Positions 25,078 through 33,300 of a DNA stretch of 64,000 bases are shown piece after piece. Position numbers and translations under genes: made by a program. Below the pieces are notes generated by a model. That model saw only the letters and a program-made list of their open reading frames with translations. It was not told where the DNA came from and did not search any database. This stretch comes from Aselliscus stoliczkanus (lineage: Eukaryota > Chordata > Mammalia > Chiroptera > Hipposideridae), in contig CM066737.1 of assembly GCA_033961575.1 (NCBI GenBank), positions 53,358,771 through 53,422,770 of the forward strand. Direction: 5' to 3'. Within the stretch, counting starts at the first letter, position 1. The number at the start of each line of letters is the position of its first letter.

Positions 25078-28000
25078 GTTTTTGACATAAAACATTCTTA
25101 GTCATCCATTGTGATATAACTAATTCTTCCAGGATAATTTTAGAGAAGCAGCTTTTTGTTATATGTCATAATCATACTTTATTTTTATCCACTGTTAATA
25201 TTTATTGTTTGAGGGAATTATTTTAAATTGGATTTTTCAGGTTTGTGTATTTGTTTAATAATTTGTTTAAATTGAGGTATATTTCACATATAACTTTATA
25301 TTAGTTTTAGGTGTACAACACAATGTTTCAGTATTTGTATACATCAGAAAATGATCACCACAATAAGTCTAGTTTAGTTAACATCTGTCACCCTACACAG
25401 TTACAAAAAAGTATCTTTGTGCGTATGATAAAAAATTTTAAGATTCTACTCTTGATAATTTTCAAATATGCATCATGTATTATTATTATTAACTGTAGTC
25501 ACCATGCTGTAAGTTTTAAGAAGCTTTGGTCCAGAGAAGAAATGTTTTAAAAATATTTTTAATTGCTTTCAGCCTTCTCATATCTGAAGAATATGAAATG
25601 CCAAAAGATGCCTTTGAATTCCATTTAAAGTGTCTTCTTGTAGAATAGAATCTGATTGACTGATTGAGGTGGTTTCTTTTATCTCTTTTTCTTAAATTAT
25701 TTGAGAAATCTTGGTGACAGTGGTTGCTTGGTGAGATCATCTCTTGTGTTCTGGAGTATAATGTTCCAGTTCAGACGCATGAGAGGCGAATGCTCTTGAT
25801 CTGCCAGAGAAGTGGCAATATACAAAGACTCACTTAAAGGGTCTCTTAAGCTCAACAGAGATGAGTACTCATTTGCTTCTCCCCTTTGTAGTTAATTGAA
25901 AGGTAGTTTATGTCTTTCCATTGTTTAATGAGTTACCTACTCATCTCTGCTCCCCTTTACAGACAAAATAGATTGATTGTCACACCATTGTTGCTTAACA
26001 CATTGTATGCGGGCATTTGAGCGATATGATGAGTTTACTCGTTTCCCACATTCACATTGTAAGCAGGCATTTGAGCGATATAACAAGTTTACTCGTTTCC
26101 CACAAACAATGTGTTAATTCTAAAGAATTTCTTGTAGGTTAGATTAGGGTACTAAGATTAAAAATGATCAATCTTCAACTCCTGTTATGAACGAATGTGT
26201 GATGCTTAACATTTGCAGAGCTCCACTTCCCAAACTTCCTTTGCTATATATATGTAAATCCCGATTTGAAATACACTCAACACATCTGCAGAATTAGATT
26301 TCTCACTAATCCAATTGATGTACATTTTGTGCTCAAGTGAATTTCCTCAAGCTGGAGAGTTTCTCCGGATGAATTATATGTAACATGACTTAAATCACTC
26401 ACAAATAACAGAATTTATATTGTTTGTGAGATATACAGATTTTTCTCCAAAGCATTTTTTTTCCTGTTAATGACTAAAAATTATAAATATACTGGAGCCT
26501 TGCTATAATGCTGTTTTTGGGCCCAGTGCTGCATATTCACCTCATAGGTAAAATGGCCTAATAATATTTCACCAATGAAATCTCCCCAGATGGAACTCAG
26601 ATAGGCCTGCCTTCTTTTGAACACTTCAGTGTTTGAAGGGACAACAAATAGCGTTATGCTGTGGTGTCGATTATTAGCTCAGCATAAGCTATTTTATTTA
26701 AAATTTTTACAGCATTTGACAAACCTGTGCACTGTAATAGAAAAAGCACTCTCATATGGAAGTCTGAAGATACGAGTCCTAGTATCAATTTCATTAACTT
26801 CGGCATTTGGTAATATTAGATGAGAAAGTCAAGAAGCCAAAGGTGACTCCTAGGTTTTTGAGATGGGTATTTTGGATTTTGCCTTTAACCTCTACAAGAA
26901 ATTCAGAGAAATACTTGTAATTTATAATTTACAATGTACTGATTACTCAATAAATTCTTTAGCTTCCCTACTACAATTCCCAGGGCTGCAAATTCCACCA
27001 CAATCCCTTTAGAGCCTACCACTCAGAGTTCTGGGACTTGAAGTCCATGGCCTGTTTACCCACTTTAGAGATAGGGGCCTGCCAGCGTTTATCATACAAT
27101 ATTGCAGTTACATGTTTACATATCTCTCTCCCTTACTAGAATTTGAGCTCCTAGATGAAAGAGATAGTCTGAGTTATTTCTGTATCTTCAGAAATAATAA
27201 TGTCTGACCTGAACTTGGGAGCCAATATACCTTTTTATTTTGAAATTTGTCCCCTGATAGACACACAGTACACTGTACTCAGCTTTTGATGGAAAAAGAG
27301 ATACGTTGCTAACAGAATGGTACACATTAACATTGTACCATGCTAGTAAATATTCTACATTTTAATGGCTGCTAAATTTTCCATGATATGGATTTACCAT
27401 AGTTTATTTAACTAGCACTCCATTATTAGGTATTGGTTAATTGTTAGGTATTGGTTTCCAATTCTTTGCTATTTTAAATTGTGCTGCAGTGAGCCTAAGA
27501 TGTGACTAAATTTTAGGGTAAATCCATAGTTATTGGACATAGATAAATTTTTAGAAGTTAAGATACTGAATTAGGAGTAATGTCTGTTTTAAAGTCTTTT
27601 GGTTTATAGTTTCTTCCAAGTAAGTTGTACCAGTTTACATTTTCACCACCAATTCATTAAGGTACCCATTTTCTGCACCCCTTCCATTATTACTACTTTT
27701 GTAATCATCACTACCACCACCATCATCATTATCATTCCTTGCTAAAGTTTATGGTTGGAAATATTGGGTTGTCAGAAAAGTCATGACGTATTTTTTTTCT
27801 GTTTTACGTTGCAAAAAATGCATCATGACTTTTCCGACAACCCCATACTATTTCCCTTGTTTAATTGCATTCCTCTGGTTACTCATGAGGTTGAGTATTT
27901 TAAAAATGTACATAAACAATTCATATTTCATTTTCAAATTTGCCTATTTGTGTCTTTATACCATTTTTTGTGTATGTATTTTTTTCTCTTACTGCCCCAA

Positions 28001-30332
28001 TTGCTTTTTTAGAAGGAGAATAAAAGATGTACTATAGAAGTGTTTAGGATAATACATTGTTTCCTTTGACAGTGAATTTAATATTATCTAATAATATTTA
28101 TATGTATAACTTAAAAATAATTGCGGTAGAAAGCTGTGTTTGGCTTTAATGACAAAATTGCATATTTTTGTAACTTTCTGTGAAGTCTTTTTAATCTTTA
28201 CCTAAAATATTTGTAAGTAGGCTAAGGTGAAGAACACATCTGTCCCCCAAAACAAATATGACTGGCTGGAAGCAGGTTTACCATAATCTCTTATTTTCGG
28301 GGGGGAGTGGGGTGAGAAGTAATTTTTAAGAAATCTTTTAAATATACCAGCATGCCATCTTAACCAATAGCTGTTTAACTAAAGCTATAGAATTGTGCAA
28401 ACATCACACAGTTCCATTTTAGAACATTTCCATTATCCCAGAAAGTTCCCCCTTGCCTGTTTGTGGTCAATTGCCATTCCTACTCTGAACCCCAGGCAAT
28501 CACTAATCTATTTTCTGTCCTTATAGATTTGCCTTTTCTAGAGCATTTATATAAATGCAATCATGTGATGTATGGCCTTTTTGTGTCTGGCTTCATGTTT
28601 TCAAGATTCATCTATGTTGTAACATGTTTCAGTACTTCATTTCTTTTTATTGCTGTGTCGAATTCCAGGGTGTGGACTGGACTATATTTTGTTTTTCTGT
28701 TTATTGGTTGTTTGACATTTGTATTTTATTTTCCAAATATAGTTTTAGCTCTTACACTTAGGTCAATAATCCACCTTGAGTTGATTTTTATGCATAGATC
28801 AAAGTAGGGGTTCAACATCATTTGTAGGTAGATATCAAGTTTTCCCCCACACCATTTGTTGAAAAAGACTATGCTTTCCCCCACTGAATTGCCTTGGCAA
28901 TTATTTTCTGACCTTTGTCAAAAAAAATTTTCCATAAATACAAGGGTTTTGTTTCTGGACCTTCTTTCTGTCCTGTTGATCTCTATGGCTATCCTTTGCC
29001 AATACCACACTCTCTCTACTACTGTAGCTTTGTAGTACATTTTAAAATTGGGTAGTGTGGGCCGGCTGAGTGGTGCGGTGGTTAGGAGCTGGCTTGGGAT
29101 GCCAGCGGCCCTGGGTCGGATCCCACATATGAGGGCCAGTAACACTCCCTTCAAAAAAAAATGGGTAGTGTAATTCCTGAAATTTATTCTTCTTTTTCAA
29201 TATTATTTTGTCTATTCTGGGTTCTTTGCCTTTCCATGCAAATTTTAAAGCCTGTCTGTTGTTTTTTAAAAAAATAGCCTGGTGGAATTTTCATAGGGAT
29301 TACATTGAATCTGTAGAAAATTGCCATCTCAACACTATTGAGTCTTTCAATCCACGAACATGGAATTTCCCTTCATTTATTTAGATCTTTAGTTTCTCTC
29401 AGCAATGTTTTGTAGTTTCAGTACAGGTTTTCTACTTCATTCATAAGTTTACTCCTAAGTGTTTTAATTCTTTTTGATGCTATTGTGAATGGAATATTCT
29501 TAATTTCATTTTTATATTGTTCAGTACAATTATTTTTCAATAATTTCAAACTGTATATGGCATATTTCCCCCCAAAATTTTGACTGTTTAGTTAGCATTT
29601 TACTTCTAGTATGATATATAATTTAATAGGCCTGCAGGAACCAGTCACTGATACATATCATGGATCTAGAACTCTGGGCAGTTAATTGCCTACGTACAGT
29701 TTTTGCCTTTAAAGAATGAAACTCCTAACAAATTTAAAGTATGTTAATACAGAAATAGTCCTGGGAATTCAATTCAAAGACATAACAAAATGTTTATAGT
29801 AATACAGCTCTCTTAATAATGCTGACTTGTGTTTCTTGTCATTTTATTGATTCTGAATATTTTTATAAATATAATACTTTGCATTTAACATGCATCAGTC
29901 AGCAAATTAAGTAGATTGTGCTTATGTTGATTCTTGTGGCCGCAAGTTAATGGTATTTTGCAGTGCTCATTTGTACTTCTATCACATAGAAAATGTTATT
30001 TAGGGGGGAAATTGCACCCTGCAGTTCGTTTTTACAACAAAAGGAGATGTATTTTGCCGGTCTCAATATACAGTTTTTCTAGCTTTTCAGAAGACAACTG
30101 TTATTTAAATCACCTAACTGTAAGGTGTGATCTTCAGTGTCTGTATGTCATAAGATAGAATGATGTATTGTACTGTATTTTATTTATTACTTTTTCTACA
30201 ACACAGCACAATAGTTATACTTTTTACCTCTCAAAGTGACAACCTCCCACCCCCAATCAGCCTCCCCCCTTAATCATACATATCTCTTACTATTTCCTTG
30301 ACTTCACTCCCACACTGTACTCCACATCCCGT

Positions 30333-30374
<42 letters not shown>

Positions 30375-33300
30375 TCAATCACAGTTAACATACAATATTA
30401 TACAACATCAGCTTCAGGTGTACAACACAGCAATCAAGCCTCTACCCCATCCCCAAAGTGGTCTGCACAACAAGACATGCGACCATCTGACACCCCACAG
30501 AGCATTCACAACATTATCAATTATATTCCCAGAACTGCCTTTCATATCCCTGTAGCAGTATTGTAGTTACCTATTTACGCTGTCTAATCCTTTCCCCTTC
30601 TCCTTCATCCCCACCTCCTCCCAGCTAGCAACCATCAGTATTTCCTCTATTATCTGCTTGATCTGATTTCAATCTTCTTAAATTTACTGAGACTTGTTTT
30701 GTGGCCTAACATGTGGTCTATCTTGGAAAATGTTCCATGTGCACTTAAGAAGAATGTATATTCTGTTGCATTGGGGTGAAATGCTCTAAAAATATTAATG
30801 AAATCCAGCTGGTCTAAAGTTTCATTTAAGGTCACCCTTTCTGTGTTGATTTTCTGTCTGGAGCATCTGTCCATTGGTTAATTCATAGGTGACATAGTAG
30901 GGGTGTTGAAGTCCCCTACTATGATAGTGTTTGATTGCTTTCCCCCGTCCCGTGCGTGCAAGTTCCTTGGTGATTGACAGATTAAAGAACTGTAGTTCAA
31001 AATTGTAGCTGCTTGAAAAAGGAATTTAGAGCAAGTCACAGGGTATGGAAAACTAACGGAATTGGGTAGAGGCTTACTGTAGATCTCTGTCTTTATGACT
31101 GTCAAAATCTGTTTTATATATTTAGGAGCTCCTATGTTGGGTGCATAGATGTTTACTAGGGTTATGTCCTCTTGTTGAATTGATCCCTTTATTATTATGT
31201 AGTGCCCTTCTTTGTCTTTTATTGTAGTCTTCATTTTAAAGTCTATTTTGTCCGAAATAAGTATTGCTACTCCAGCTTTTTTTCTCATTTCCATTTGCAT
31301 GAAATATCTTATTGCGTCCCTTTACTTTCAGTCTGTGGGTTTCTTTTGCTCTAAGATGAGTCTCTTATAAACAGCATATACATGGGTCCTGTTTTCTTAT
31401 CCACTCAGCCACTCTCTGTCTTTTGATTGGAGTCTTTAGCTGATTCAAATTTAAAGTGATTCTTGATAGGTGCATGTATATTGCCCTTTTCTTATTTGTA
31501 TTCCTGGTCTTCCTAGGTTAGCTTGTTTACCACTTCCTTCAGTTTAAAAAAGCCCTTTTAACATTTCCTGCAGTGCTGGCTTGGTGGTAATGAAATCGTT
31601 AAGCTTATTCTTTTCTGAGAAGCTCTTTATTTCTCCTTCAAGTGATAGCCATGCTGGGTAGAGCAATCTTGGTTGTAGGCATTTATTTTGCATCACTTTG
31701 AGTATCTCCTGCCACTCTCTTCTGGCCTGCATAGTTTCTGTAGAAAAGTCAGCTAGTCTTATAGGAGTTCCTTTGTATGCAACCGGCTGTCTTTCTCTTG
31801 CTGCTTTTAGGATTCTGTCTTTGTCTTTAACATTTGCCATTTTAACTATGATGTGTCTTGGTGTGAACCTGTTTGGGTTCAGCTTGTTTGGAACTCTCTG
31901 CACTTCCTGGGCTTGTATGTCGATTTCCTTCACCAGGGTAGGGAAGTTTTCAGTCATTCTTTTTTTCAAATATATTCTCAACCCCTTGCTTCTTCTCTTC
32001 TCCTTCTGGTATTCCTATGAGGTAATGGTTGTTGTGCTTCATGTTGTCCACAGGTCTCTTAAGCTATTTTCATTGTTTTTTATTCTTTTTTCTTTTTGTT
32101 GTTCCAACTTGGCGATTTCTGCTATTTTGTCTTCTAAATCTCTGATCCGATCCTCTGCTTCATCTATTCTACTGGTGATACCTTGAGTGTGTTCTTTATT
32201 TCCGTTATTGTATTCTTTAATTCTAACTGGTTGTTTTTTATGATTTCTCTATCCTTCCGTATGTCCTCACTATGTAAATTAAACATTCTTATCATCAGTG
32301 TTCTAAACTCTGTCTCTGAGAGGTTGGATCCCTCTGTTTCATTTAGTTCCATTTCTAGAGGTTTCTTCTGATCTTTTACTTGTGACATGTTTCTTTGTTT
32401 CCTCATTCTGCCTGTCACTCTGGGATTGCTTCGATGTATTAGATCACCAGGAGAGCCCTGGCTGGATCACACAGGCGCACAGCTTATAGCCCAACACTCC
32501 CAGGAAAACTCCCAGTCTCAGCCTGTCCCAATCAGCCGCTCACAGATCAGGCTGAGCAGCCCAACAAACAATCACCAGCCTGGCAACTCTGCATGCGCAG
32601 TGCGGAGAGCAGGGACCCGAGGCGGCTCACACACTCCCGCATCGGAATGAACAGCCTGTTGGAGCTGGAGCGTGCCAGCCCAGCGTTTCCCTGGCTACAG
32701 AGTATAAGCAGGGCGGAGGGTGGGGATCCAAGGCCGCATGCATGTGCGCACACACGCACTTCTGCGCCAATTCCACCAGACCAATGAGGTCCCGGACCTG
32801 ACCTTCTGTGGGAGGGCCCAACTTTGACAAAATGGCGCCCTCCTGTACACTGCTCGTGTGCAAGCTCCACACCAGGGGAACAATGGTCCCAAAACCTCCA
32901 GCTCCTGCCCCAAAGGCGCTCAGTTCAGTCCGTCCCCGCAGTCTCCTGGGCCCGGCTCACACAGCCGCTCCCTCCACCAGGAACCGGGTGAGTGCTCACT
33001 GGCGAGTTAACCCATGCGCCGGTCCCACTGGTTCTCCAGCCGCCCTCAGCCTCACCGAGCTGGGCAAAGAGAGTCCTCACTAATTTCTACTGCCCGCTAT
33101 TGTAGAACTCCTCTTCCCAGCAAAGTAACTCTGGGCTAGTGAGCTTGGTGTGGGGCTGGATGGTCTCTTCCCCAATTGGAGAAGACTCCCTACAGCTGGG
33201 GTGTCCCTCACGGGGTTAGACCTCTCTCGTCTCCGCCCCTCCTGCCAGACTCCACGTGCCCTCCTCTTTAGGTCCTTCATTTAGAGGTTCTTTCATCTAG

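Noticed and set aside
26000..26105. Direct repeats that might suggest a CRISPR-like or satellite array
   Set aside because: Only two units, bounded by TTAA and inverted ends; explained by a piggyBac-type MITE in a mammalian intron.
31698..32186. 162-codon + strand open frame
   Set aside because: Antisense shadow of L1 ORF1, which is convincingly encoded on the minus strand here.
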